Origin: Turnera subulata
Lineage: Eukaryota; Streptophyta; Magnoliopsida; Malpighiales; Passifloraceae
Reading direction: 5' to 3'
DNA length: 64,000 nucleotides
Assembly (NCBI GenBank): GCA_028386065.3
Contig: JAKUCV010000253.1
Span: forward strand, 194,656 to 258,655
Both the position numbers and the translations under genes were made by a program. Each line of letters starts with the position of its first letter. The first letter of the stretch is position 1. The notes under the pieces are model-generated. The model was not told the DNA's origin, made no database searches, and was given only the letters and a program-made list of their open reading frames with translations. This document shows positions 51,515-62,746 of this stretch, piece after piece.

Positions 51515-53275
51515 GTCCGCGAATTTACCTTGTTGCTGGAACAAGTGTGGGTACTTGTCTCGCATCTCCCTTTCGGATTCCCAAGTAACCTCCCTTCCTG
51601 TGGGATCTTCCCATACAACCTAACTGAAGTCACCTCCTTATTCTGCATTTTGTGTACTTGGGAGTCAACAATCTCCATGGGCTGAGGTTTGTAAGTCAAT
51701 CCTCTCCCAATTGTACTTCTTGCGGTGCCAAGATATGTGAGGGGTCAGGTACGTACTTGCGCAACATTTACACATGAAATATTGGGTGGATTTGTGACAT
51801 ATTTGGTGGCAAGGCAAGCTGGTATGCCACTGGACCAATCCTCTCCAGTACCTCAAAGGGTCCCAAAATCCGGGGGTTCAGCTTCCCTTTTTTACCAAAT
51901 CGCATTACACCTTTAGTTGGAGATACTTTTAGAAAGACCATACCCCCAACAGAAAATTTCAAGTCCCTTCTCCGATTATCCGCATAGGATTTCTGCCTAC
52001 TTTGACCTGCTGTTAGGTTATCCCGTGCAATCTTTACTTTTTCCGTAGTCAATTCCACAATTTCTCGACCTAACGATTTCCTTACTCCAACTTCTTCCCA
52101 GCAAACAGGAGTACGGAATCTTCGGCCGTATAACGCCTCATACGGTGCCATGCCAATACTAGATTGATAGCTATTATTGTAGGAAAATTCTATAAGTGAC
52201 AAATATTTATTCCAATTGCCTCCATAGTCTTGGACACTAGCACTCAACATGTCTTCCAAAATCTGAATCACCCGTTCACTTTGGCCGTCAAATTGCGGGT
52301 GGAACGCTGTACTTAGGTCAAGTTTTGTACCCATTGCTTCCTGGAAACTCTGCCAAAACCGTGAGGTAAATTGGGGACCTCGATCTGACACAATGGACAC
52401 GGGCACTCCATGTAACCTTGCGATCTCATCAACATACACTTAGGCCATCTTGGTGAAGTTGTAGGTTGTTTTCACAGGCAAGAGTGTGAGAAGACTTGGT
52501 TAGTCTGTCCACAACAACCCAAACAGAGTCAAACCCGCCGCTAGTCCTAGGCAAGCCACCAACAAAATCCATAGTCACTCTCTCCCACTTCCATTCCGGA
52601 ACGGGCAGAGGCTGCAGCAAACCGGGTATTCTTTGGTGCTCTCCTTTAACTTGTTGACACGTTAAACACATAGCAACATACTCATCAATGTCCCTCTTCA
52701 TATTGTTCCACCAATAGTGTTGTTTAAGATCACGGTACATTTTAGTGGAACCTGGGTGTACAGTGTAGTGAGTCTGGTGCGCCTCATCCATAAGCTTATT
52801 GCGGAGATTACCAACTCCATGAAAATACACTCGAGTAACAAATTTCAAAATGCCATTATCCGACACCGCAGAACCTTCCATTTCCCCTTTTCTGGCTTTT
52901 TCCTTCCAAGCCTTTGTTTCATTGTCCTCCTCTTGCACTCTAGCAATTTCACCAATTAAAGTGGGTCGCACCTGGTAGTGTGCCAAAAGTGCACCCATTT
53001 CAGCAACTTCAAATTGTAATCCTTCATCAAGCAACTTGTGCCACTCCCCCACGGAAGACCTTCTGGTCGTACTCAAGTGTGCAAGACTACCCACTGACTT
53101 ACGACTCAACGCATCAGCCACTACATTGGCCTTTCCCGGGTGGTACTTGATCACACAATCGTAATCTTTAAGTAACTCAACCCATCTGCGTTGTCTAAGG
53201 TTCAAGTCTCGCTGTTCAAAAATGTATTTCAAACTTTTATGATCTGTGTAGATTTCACATAGCTCTCCATAAAGG
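51515..53275 (-). pseudogene. pol: RNase H end, integrase and chromodomain of H
   Basis: Minus strand: [30 protein letters not shown] (RNase H end); [20 protein letters not shown] and [12 protein letters not shown] (HHCC zinc finger); MDFVGGLPR (first catalytic Asp); after a frameshift near 52440, VSDRGPQFTSRFW (second Asp) and FHPQFDGQSERVIQ (catalytic Glu); then EALYGRRFRTPVCW, LGPFEVLERIG and HPIFHV. A TAA ends this frame at 51768. Residual chromodomain follows in shifted frames: QPMEIVDSQVHKMQNKEV, then VTWESEREMRDKYPHLF. A Tekay/Del-like chromovirus. Intact catalytic residues but at least three frameshifts or stops. Confidence 0.9.
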
Positions 53276-54623
53276 TGTTAGAAGTCATGTCTCCTTATCT
53301 CATTTTAGGGTTTTGACATTGACAAACAAAGCATGACTCAACTGATGACAAACAACCTTGAAGCAAAAAGAAATCAATCAAAGAACAAAGGTCCCAAGAG
53401 AAAAAAGCACAAGAATTGAAGTAACAAGCAAGATGGGTTAGGAACACAAAATGTACAAGGGTAAAACACTCAATTCTTCTAAAGACATTGGCTCAAAACA
53501 AAATCAATTTTACACATGCATCAAATAGCATTCTATCAAACACAAAAATGATTTTTGAGTATTGAACATCGATGTTCATGTTTTAGAACATCGATGTTCC
53601 TGCCTAACAATGTTCCGGAAAACAGGCAGTAGCATAGAACATCGATGTTGGCTTACCAAACATCGATGTTCTTGTGACCGTTGCACCTAAAACTCTTTGC
53701 AGCACCAGAACATCGATGTTCCAATTCAATACATCGATGTTCCCTCAACTTGTTCTCCTTAGAACTTCGGCAGATGCTCAAAACATCGATGTCCGAATGG
53801 AAAACATCGATGTTCCAACAAAGAACATCGATGTTCATCATTCCGACATCGATGTTCACATGATGCTCATTTTTAATCGGTTTTGGCAGTGTTTAAAAAC
53901 ATCGATGTTCCCATGGCAAACATCGATGTTTTAGTGACCGTTGGCTTCAATAATTCAAATCCAACAGAAAAACATCGATGTTGTGATACCCAACATCGAT
54001 GTTGTGCCGTTAGAATCAAAAATCCTTTTCCACCTTGCATGTTATCTTGTCTAAAGTTGTTCAGAACTTGTTCCCAACGTCTATATAAGTTTTTGAAGCT
54101 ATAAATAGAGGCATTAAACCCCTCTTTCATTGAGATCAACTCTCTACATTTTAAGCATTCATAGTTATACATTCATACACATTTTTATGAGCCAATATTC
54201 TTGAGAATTGAGAGTTGCCTTTATAGAGCTTTACTTGTTACTCATATTCACTCTTTGAGAGAGCTTTTGTTTGAGTGTTTTTTAAAGTGTTGTTCATACA
54301 CCTTAAGGGAGGATTGTTCCCTTGTAGCATCTCATAGGAAGAGTGTTGAAGTGAGGTATCTTCAAGCAAGTAGAGTTTCATGTGAGTCGGGCTCTAGGAT
54401 TGTATACGGTTTGTTAAGCACCCGAAAGCTTAACCTAGATAGTGAAATCTTCGAGAGAGTCTCTCGGAGGACTGGATTAGCCACACAAGTTGTGTGTGTG
54501 AACCATTATAAAATTCGTTGTATCCTTCTTTCTTTGAATTCCGCAATTATATTCTTGCAAATTTTTGATTTTGTCCATAAAACGCTATTCACCCCCCTCT
54601 AGCGTAGGGCACCTATTCTAACA
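53276..54623 (+). repeat. 5' LTR of element E
   Basis: TGTTAGAAGTCATG to CCTATTCTAACA, 1348 bp. Palindromes 53565-54003. Two TATA-like motifs follow (CTATATAAG at 54081, CTATAAATAGAGG at 54099). Confidence 0.92.
53565..54003. repeat. Array of AACATCGATGTT palindromes (E 5' LTR)
   Basis: About fourteen copies in doublets. The last doublet (53971 and 53992) is 21 bp apart; the partner LTR has four such sites here. Confidence 0.95.
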
Positions 54624-54625
54624 AT

Positions 54626-54638
54626 TGGTAGCGGAGCC
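54626..54638 (+). other. Primer binding site of element E
   Basis: TGGTAGCGGAGCC two bases after the LTR end. Confidence 0.75.
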
Positions 54639-54678
54639 TAACTCTCTGAAAGACTTAACCGTTTGAGAGAAACTTTCC

Positions 54679-56414
54679 ATGGCTTCTTCAAGCAATTATG
54701 CAGGACTCTTCGAAGGACAATCAACCACTCGTCCACCGCTCTTTGACGACACCAACTACAGCTACTAGAAGGAGAGGATGAGAATCTTCCTCCAATCCAA
54801 CAATTATGCTCTTTGGCGAATCATGAAGATCGGAGAGCAAATTCCGACGAAGAAAGTTGGTGAAATCACAGTGCCAAAGACGGAGGAGGAGTATAACGCT
54901 GCAGACATTATGATGGTTGAAAACAACGCCAAATCAATCAACATGCTCTATTGTGCAGTCAACCCCGATGATTACCGGAAAATCTCTTGTTGGACAACCG
55001 CAAAAGAAATGTGGGATAAACTGGAGGTCACCTACGAAGGAACCGATCAAGTTCGAGAGGCCAAAATCGACTCCCTCACTGCAGATTACGAACTCTTTCG
55101 AATTAAGGAGAACGAAGGAATAGAGGAGATGTTCGAATGATTTTCTAAAATCGTAAATAACCTTCATGCTCTCAAGAAGGTCTACTCCGACAAGGACTTG
55201 GTCAGAAAAGTCCTTAGATGCCTCACTCCCGAATGGCGTTCTAAAACATCGGGAATTCGAACACAACCATTGACAGTCTTAGAGGTAATCTTTTAAACTA
55301 TGAAACTACTATTCTTAAGCCCTCTTTGCAGGAACCAAAGAAGAAGAACATAGCTCTCAAAGCTTCCACCTCCAAGATACAAGAGCTCTCTGAATTGGAC
55401 TCTAGCGATGACGATCAAGAACTCGGACTTGTCATCCGTAAATTCCACAAATTCATGAAGAAGGAATTTGAAAAGAAAGGAAGAAAGATGTCCGGTCCAC
55501 CCAAGTGCTATGGATGTGGAGAGGTTGGCCACATCAAGCCTAAGTGCCCCAAGGCAAAGGAAGGAAAGGAAAAGAAGCCCTACAAGAAGCAAAGGGCATA
55601 CATCTCTTGGGGAGGCGATTCCGGCGATGAATCATCCGACAGTGATGAAGAAGAGACGGCCAACCTATGTCTCATGGCAAAGGAAGAAGAACTGGAAGTG
55701 GTAAGTACCACTTCTCTAAGTGAAGATTTTACACATGAAGAATTGCAAAATGCATTTGATGAGCTTTATAGTGAATATATTTCTGCCTCTAAAGTTAATA
55801 AGGGCTTAAAAAAACAAATTACAATTTTAGAAAATAATGTGGAAAAATTGTCTAAAGAAAATGTAAAACTTAAAGAAGAAAATGAACTCTACGAAAAGAA
55901 GAGTTCTAACGAACCAGAAAGTCCAATTAAGGAATGTGCATCATGTAAATCACTAAAGGAACAAATTGGAGAACTTGAAACAAAAACTAGGGAGTGTTCA
56001 TCATGTGAGACATTAAAAGAACAAGTTAATGAACTTGAAACAACACTAAAGAAATTTAACACCCCTCAAAAGAACTTGAATTCTCTCTTAGGTAATTTGC
56101 AATCAACTAAACATGGAGTAGGATTCAAAAATGAGCCTAAGAAGAAAAAAATTGAGACTAAGCCTAGGAAACCTAAGGTTGATTCTACGGAAAACAAGGT
56201 GAGTAAAGTGCACAAACATAGGCAACATAATAACTATTATCAACCTAGATGGATGCACAACCCAAACGTTATTTGCCATTATTGCAATAGAATAGGACAC
56301 ATTGCTCCTGTTTGCTTTACTAGACATAGACATTGGGCGCAAGGAGAAGCTCATTACCACTATGCTCCTAACACTCAAGGACCCAAGAGGATTTGGGTAC
56401 CAAAAACTCATTGA
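54679..56414 (+). pseudogene. gag: Gag of element E, broken
   Basis: Collinear with the intact gag of B: MASSSNYAGLFEG, then TAG for Trp (54757) in SYWKERMR, TGA at 55138 in MFDRFSKI, and a deletion of about 20 bases near 55245. From 55326 it is open for 362 codons: zinc knuckle CYGCGEVGHIKPKC, acidic Ser/Asp stretch, coiled coil with several CxxC pairs, second knuckle CHYCNRIGHIAPVC, ending WVPKTH. Confidence 0.9.
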
Positions 56415-56433
56415 TTTGCTTTTGTAGGTATGC

Positions 56434-59264
56434 TTGAAGGCATCAAGTGTACTTTGGTACCTTGATAGCGGATGCTCCAAGCACATGACCGGAGAAGCAT
56501 CCAAGTTCTTGCAAATTATGCCATCAAATGCAGGAAACGTTGTCTTTGGAGACAACAACAAAGGAAAGATCATCGGCATTGGCTCAGTTGGTAAAAATGA
56601 ATGTTCCTTCATTGATAATGTTTTACTTGTTAAAGGTCTTAAACACAATCTCTTGAGCATAAGCCAATTATGTGACAAGGGAAATCGTGTGATTTTCGAT
56701 TCCAAGTCATGCACCGTAGAACGTCTTAGTGATAATAAGATCATTCTATATGGTGATAGAATTGACAACATTTATATGGTTAACTTGGAAGAGTCTTCAT
56801 CAAAGTTTTCAAAATGTCTAATGAGCAAGGAAGATGATATGTGGTTATGGCATCGTAGAATAGCTCACGTTAATATGAAGATGTTAAACAAATTGGTGAC
56901 TCAAGACTTAGTGGTTGGTATTCCAAAGATTAAATTTGAGAAGGATTCTATATGTGATTCATGTCAAAAGGGAAGCAAGTGAGAGCCTCGTTCATTTCCA
57001 AAAACGTTGTCTCAACATCTAGACCGCTTCAACTTTTGCACATGGATCTCTTTGGTCTCTCACAAACTAAAAGTTTTGGAGGCAACTATTATGCCTTTGT
57101 AATTGTTGATGATTATACTAGATACACTTGGACTTTATTTCTTACTCACAAAAGTGAAGCATTTAATGTTTTCAAGAGTTTTCTTAAGAAAGTTGAAAAT
57201 GAAAAAGATTGTTTAATTGCTTGCATTAGGAGTGATCATGGAGGTGAATTCAAAAACAATCAATTTTCAAATTTTTGTGATAAACATGGCATTGAGCATA
57301 ATTTCTCAGCCCTTCGGACACCACAACAAAATGGCGTTGTTGAACGCAAGAATCGGTGTCTTGAGGAAATGGCAAGAACAATGCTCAATGAGGCTAAAAT
57401 TCCTAAGTATTACTGGGCTGATGCAGTAAGTACGGCTTGCTACGTGTTAAACCGAGCAATCATTAGGCCAATACTCATGAAAAAGCCCTATGAATTATAC
57501 AAGGGAAGAAAGCCTAACATTTCTCATTTATGAGTCTTTGGATGCAAATGTTTTGTTCATAATAATGGGAAAGATAATTTGGGAAAATTTGACGCAAAAT
57601 CTGATGAAGGCATCTTTCTCGCTTATTCATTGCGCAGCAAAGCGTATAGAGTCTTCAGTAAACGTACCTTAAGTGTTGAGGAATCCCCTCATGTTGTGTT
57701 TGCAGAAAATGATACTCGCTTGGCGAGAAAGGACTTTTGTGATGATCTTGTAGGTACACTTGAGAAGATATCCTTGGATGACAAAGAAGAAGAAGAGCCA
57801 TGTCACTTACCCAAAGAAGGAAATACCCCTGCTGAATTATCTTCTCATCAAGACAGCGCAAACGCGGAAGAAACAACGGTTGATGTCAATCAAGAACTAC
57901 CTAGAGGGTGGCGAGAATCAAAAGACCATCCTCTTGAAACGGTAATTGGAGATATCAACCGCGGGGTAAGTACTCGTAATTCTCTTAGAAACACTATAGG
58001 TCATATGGCATTCGTTTCACAAATTGAGCCTACAACCATTTCTGAAGCAATTAATGATGAACATTGGACCTTGGCTATGCAAGAAGAGCTAAATCAATTC
58101 AAACGTAATGATGTTTGGACATTGGTTCCAAGGCCCATTGATCATACAATAATTGGCACGAAATGGGTTTTTAGAAATAAACTAGATGAAAATGGCATAA
58201 TACCTAGAAACAAAGCTAGGTTAGTAGCAAAAGGCTACAATCAAGAAGAGGGAATCGATTTTGAAGAAACATTTGCACCTGTTGCACGCTTAGAAGCTAT
58301 TCGCCTATTGCTTGCATTTGCATCATCAATGGATTTTAAGTTGTATCAAATGGATGTCAAAAGTGCATTTCTAAATGGCTTCATTCAAGAAGAAGTGTAT
58401 GTTAATCAACCCCCAGGCTTTGAAGATCATGCATTCCCTGATCATGTTTTCAGACTTAAGAAAGCACTCTACGGTCTTAAGCAAGCTCCCAGAGCTTGGT
58501 AAGAACGCTTGAGCAAATTTTTTTTGGACAATGGGTTCAAAAGGGGGAAGGTTGATACAACACTCTTTATTAAAAGTAAAAACAATGACATCCTTTTAGT
58601 ACAAATTGATGTAGATGATATCATTTTCGGTGCTACTAACATGTCCTTGTGCAAGGAATTCTCTACTATGATGACCAGTGAATTTGAGATGTCCATGATG
58701 GGAGAATTGACCTTCTTTTTGGGCCTACAAGTCAAACAAATGAAGGAAGGTACATTCATCTCACAGTCAAAGTATTGCAAGGAATTGCTTAAGCGCTTTG
58801 AAATGGATGGATCAAAGGAAATGGCCACACCGATGAGCACTTCCGAACATCTAGACAAGGATGAGAAAGGTAAGGAAGTTGAGGTCAAAAAATATCGAGG
58901 TATGATCGGATCCCTTCTCTACTTAACTGCTAGTAGGCCAGACATTATGTTTAGTGTTTGCTTATGTGCTAGGTATCAATCAAGCCAGTGTAGCATTACC
59001 CACCACCGAGGCAGAATACATTGCAGCTGGTAGTTGTTGTGCTCAAATCATTTGGATGAAACAACAACTATAGAATTTTGGTCTTAACATCAATCACATT
59101 CCTCTTAGGTGTGACAATACTAGTGCCATAAGGCTAACTAAGAATCCAATCTTACACTCACGGACTAAACATATTGACATTAGACATCACTTTATTAGAG
59201 ATCATGTTCTCAAGGGAGACATATCTATTGAATTTGTGGACACATACAAAGATCATAAAACCTG
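56434..59264 (+). pseudogene. pol: Pol of element E: protease, integrase, RT, partial RNase H
   Basis: Protease WYLDSGCSKHMTG; GAG-pre-integrase WLWHRRIAHVN ... CDSCQKGSK; frameshift near 56975. The integrase core has Asp in LLHMDLFG, Asp in RSDHGGEF and Glu in NGVVERKN, with the stop at 57531 replacing Trp. RT from [19 protein letters not shown] through [23 protein letters not shown] and [11 protein letters not shown] (TAA at 58501) to the active site QIDVDDIIFGAT. After LYLTASRPDIMFSVCLCARY an internal deletion and frameshift remove most of RNase H. Its end is still readable ([33 protein letters not shown]). This is RVT_2-type copia pol of the SIRE lineage. Three main defects make it inactive as it stands. 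Confidence 0.92.
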
Positions 59265-59486
59265 AACTTGGGATTCTTGACTCTACAATAATCTAAATTC
59301 ATGCATTCTTCCATCATAATTATCACACATACAAAGATCATAAAACCTGAATTCTTTCATTACAATCACACACACACACGCTCACACTATTTCATAATAT
59401 TACAATCGCACACACACTTACAATATTTATATTACATTACAATCACACATATTTTTTTAAGCATACATACCTATCATAATCTAGTC
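59265..59486. other. Spacer after pol of element E
   Basis: CA-rich, partly tandem (CACACATACAAAGATCATAAAACC occurs twice at 59242 and 59325 in near-identical form, as does ATTACAATCACAC). No gene seen. Confidence 0.5.
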
Positions 59487-60170
59487 TTAACGATTTGGTA
59501 CAACAGTTACAGAGAAGCTATTAGGGTCATTGACTATATTAACCCTCACACTATCATTCCATGCAAACCACATTCCACCCGAGTTATTCTGGCCCGAGAT
59601 TTCAAACCGGTTCACTGATGGAAAACGGAGAGGGATGACCCCGTGGTTTTCGCCAGGTTGCCATAATGTCTCTGTGAGCAGAACCATGTTCGGCTTGTAT
59701 TGGTTCTTCAGGTCTCTCAAGGTTCTTGCAAAATCTTCAGAGCGCCTAGTGATTCCCATGCAATTCCACACTAGCAGGCAAACCTTTGGCCAAGTCGGTG
59801 GTAAGACAGGGACCCGTGAAGCACTCTGAGCAGTCATTGAAAGACGGTAATGACTTCCTTGTTCTAAGGTTTGATAGGTAGACTCCATTTGAAAACTTTC
59901 AAGCCTCTTAGATATGAAGAACATTGTGGCATTGGCGGTACCATAGAAGGATGTTCTAAATGGGCTTTGACTCTCAAGAAAAATTAACTCTTCCATGGGT
60001 GTGACAAAAAACCTAGAAGAGTAGTGCTCATCAACAAATACTAAGCGAGGAATTCTACTTAGTTCATTAGGCAGCTCCTCAGATGGCTCACTTACCATAC
60101 TATAGGCTAATCGGTTTCTCCTGCCTAAGGCTGCACCCTCAACAAAAAAGACAGTGGAAGAGGAAGGAAT
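59487..60170 (-). pseudogene. Antisense ORF1 with truncated EEP domain, start codon lost (element E)
   Basis: 684 bp with no internal stop, but the expected ATG at 60168-60170 reads ATT. The first in-frame ATG is at 60098 (codon 25). Residues: PSSSTVFFVEGAALGRRNR, RIPRLVFVDEHYSSRFFV, ATMFFISKRLESF, then VWNCMGITRR (Arg of WNCRG changed to Met), DLKNQYKPNMVLLTETLWQ, NNSGGMWFAWNDSVRVNI, PNSFSVTVVPNR. It is the best-preserved full-length frame of the four. It shows the protein ends soon after the GGMWFAW strand of the EEP fold, without the later catalytic motifs. Confidence 0.78.
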
Positions 60171-60255
60171 TCTTGCTTTTGATTTTTTTTTTTGCTAACT
60201 CTCTTTCTGAAATTGGCTTATAATTTTCTGTGTCTAATGAGTTCTATTGTATGCT

Positions 60256-60263
60256 TATTTATA
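60256..60263 (-). promoter_or_regulatory. TATA box and upstream repeats of antisense ORF1 (E)
   Basis: CTATAAATAAGC on the minus strand about 86-93 bp before the start position. AGGTGACCCCTACC occurs twice upstream (about 60294-60308 and 60340-60354), as in D. Confidence 0.6.
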
Positions 60264-60809
60264 GAAACACAACTGCGTTGCTTCTCCTCTCAGAAGGTGA
60301 CCCCTACCAATTTCTGACGTGTCCAGAGATTAGTCAGGAGGTGACCCCTACCTATCTTTCAAAAATATTCAGGAGAAGACCCCTCCAAACTGCTTCGATT
60401 TTCAAGAATTTTTGAAAAACTTGCCAATTAGTTAATTATTGCTCAATCAATGTCTACAACCTTACAAAGTTTTTCGATTATCAAAAATTTCCTTTTTGAC
60501 ATTCGTGGTTTTAATTGAATTATTGATTCCTAACGAGAATTGTTGTCTGGAACCAAAACGGATACTTTCCGACAGAGATAATCAAAGTCCAATTGATGGG
60601 ACAAATATCTCACCAACCGTGTTTATATGACGAAACTGATCCTATTTGAGAGTACAGGAAATCTCATTCTTTTTTCTCTCTCTTACAATCTTCTCATATC
60701 CTGGAGTTACATATTACTAACTTGAGCGTCGGAGCATTTTCTTAGTTATTTTGCAGGTATTCTTCATTTAAGCCAAAAGATAGGGGGAACAAGAAAGCCA
60801 AGACTGCAA
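60264..60809. other. Upstream region between antisense ORF1 and the internal array (E)
   Basis: Contains the two GACCCCTACC repeats and the run GCAGGTATTCTTCATTTAAG shared with B and C. Antisense ORF2, present at this place in C, is absent. Confidence 0.5.
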
Positions 60810-61025
60810 AACATCGATGTTGCTCAACTGAACATCGATGTTCTAATGTACAAACCTGGACCCGAGGCCGTCGATGTTGCGACCTTGGTTTTCAAAAAAT
60901 ATAGCCGTTAGGGAATCAAACATCAATGTCTTCAACCAGAACATCGATGTTTGACCATTAAAATTTCAAAAATATAGCCATTGGCGAGCCTCAACATCGA
61001 TGTTCCTCTGTCCAGACATCGATGT
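60810..61025. repeat. Internal AACATCGATGTT array upstream of accessory ORF (E)
   Basis: First pair at 60810 and 60831 (21 bp apart), then decayed and intact copies to 61014-61025. Phrases AGCCGTTAG, AGCCGTTAAC and AGCCGTTGG lie between them. Confidence 0.9.
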
Positions 61026-61111
61026 TTACCGGTTGTGATTCAAAAAAATTAGCCGTTAACTAGTCGTTGGAGCCTGTTGCAAGGACTACAACGGCTCTAT
61101 TTTTGCTCCCC

Positions 61112-61119
61112 TATATAAG
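61112..61119 (+). promoter_or_regulatory. Internal TATA box for the sense accessory ORF (E)
   Basis: CCCTATATAAGTG preceded by ACAACGGCTCTATTTTTGC, 94-101 bp before the ATG. AACGGCTCTAT also precedes the LTR TATA boxes in B. Confidence 0.68.
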
Positions 61120-61212
61120 TGATGCCTCCTTCTCTCATTTTACACACTTCCTACTATTCATTCACTCTATATTTACTCTCCACATCATTCTCCTACTCAT
61201 TTCTTCTCAAGT

Positions 61213-62517
61213 ATGACAGGTGGAAAGAAAAGTTCCAAAGGCAAATCTCCCGCTAAGGAGAGAACATCCAAGCCAAGAGGATGCTCCTTCAGCTCAGCCC
61301 CTCGCTATGCCGTGGAAGGCACCTCCATTTGGTTCCCTTCCAGGGCACCCCTTCACAACTTCATGACTCACTTCTCCAAGCGGCTCATTGCAACCCCTTG
61401 TTATCTTCTGACAATTTATCCCGCCATGAAGAATTACACACAGCTGGAGCCCCTTCTTCAAGCATCGGGATTATGGGGGTTCGTGACCCACAGTCAGCTT
61501 CAATTCAGTGGCGACTTTGTACGAGCTTTTTACTCCACCCTCCGCCGAGATGGTGATAACCTGTCTGCTCATGTAAATAGAGTCTCCATCCACATGACGT
61601 TGCAAGAATTTGGCACAGTTGCTACCTTGCCCTTTCTGGGGGACGATATTGTATCATACGGAGGTGATCATTGGGCCACCATCCATGAACCACCCTTCCT
61701 GAATGAGCTTGGCTTCACGACCCTTGTTCGTCACAGTTCCGGGCGGCCAACCATTCAGACAATCAACCCGGAGTACCGACTTCTGTTCTACCATCTCACC
61801 CGGGTCATCAAGCCAAGAGACGACAATCACACAATTATATCCGTTGAAGATATGAAAGTGCTTCATGCCATTCTTTACTACGCCCTAATTAATTGGGCAT
61901 GATTTGTGCTTATGCACATGTCGGACTATCCGTCCACCTTTCCTGACCATCCCTTACCATATGCCTTCCTAGTCGTGAGCATTTTGTTAAATGCAGGTGT
62001 CAATGCTCGCGTCGGTGCACAGGTTCCTCACTCAAAACTTTGGACAATCGGTGATGCCACATTTCACAGCAGAAAATCTGTGGCAGAACCAAGGACCGAA
62101 CAACCTTCCGAGCAAGCTCCAAGCACTGCTCAAGCAAAAAGCTCCCGTGTTGCCGCTTCTCGACGCGGATCCTCCGGAGTCACTCTTGAATCCATTGCTG
62201 ATTCCATCCATGGTCTTCAATTAAGCATGAAAAGCATGAGCCAAGCAATAGAGAGGATTGACACGGAAGTCCAACGACAAGGCCACTCTCTTCGGTCTTA
62301 CTTTGCCCGTGTGAACTACAATCCTCCACCGTATCACACCACACTTCATGGCTACAACTTTGACGATGAAGGTGATGATGATGATGATGAGGACTACACT
62401 GAAACTATGGACGAAGATCCAATGGAAGTGGAGGATGGTCAAGAAGGAGATGATGGTGAAGAAGGAACAGCTGAAGAAGACGAAGATGATGATGGGAGCG
62501 AAAGCCCAACTTTCTAA
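61213..62517 (+). pseudogene. Sense accessory ORF in the env position, one stop (E)
   Basis: 434 codons with a single TGA at 61900 (Arg in C). Same layout as the copy in C: Lys/Ser/Gly-rich head (GGKKSSKGKSPAKER), globular region with FVRAFYSTLRRDGD, LPFLGDDIVSYGGDHW, HLTRVIKPRDDNH and ILLNAGVNAR, a Ser/Arg-rich linker, a helix LHGLQLSMKSMSQAIERID, and a strongly acidic tail. Resembles PF20167 'putative plant transposon protein'. No membrane segment or signal peptide. The first ATG after the internal TATA box is taken as start and agrees in both copies. Function unknown. Confidence 0.72.
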
Positions 62518-62730
62518 ACTCTTATCTCTTGTTATGTTTATGTCTTTTCAATTCAATAAAATGTTTTCTCTTTTCAATTCAATAAAATGCTATTTTTTTT
62601 TGCTAATGCCAAAAGGGGGAAGATAAGAAGAAGTATATGCACCAAGTTGTTAGGGGGAATCATAGTTTGGAAAACGTAGGGGGAATTATATTCATAAAAC
62701 TTGGCATATACTCTTATTTGTTTGTCATTA
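62518..62730. other. 3' untranslated region of element E
   Basis: Contains TTTTTTTGCTAATGCCAAAA shared with C and D near their PPTs. No gene seen. Confidence 0.5.
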
Positions 62731-62746
62731 TAAAAAAGGGGGAAAT
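62731..62746 (+). other. Polypurine tract of element E
   Basis: AAAAAAGGGGGAAAT before the LTR start TGTTAGAAC. Confidence 0.85.

Larger units (their letters stand above)
50482..53275 (-). mobile_element. Chromovirus-type Ty3 element H (3' half)
   Basis: Minus strand: RNase H end, integrase, chromodomain, PPT, 3' LTR. The 5' side is cut at 53275 by SIRE-type E and continues beyond the right edge. Confidence 0.88.
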
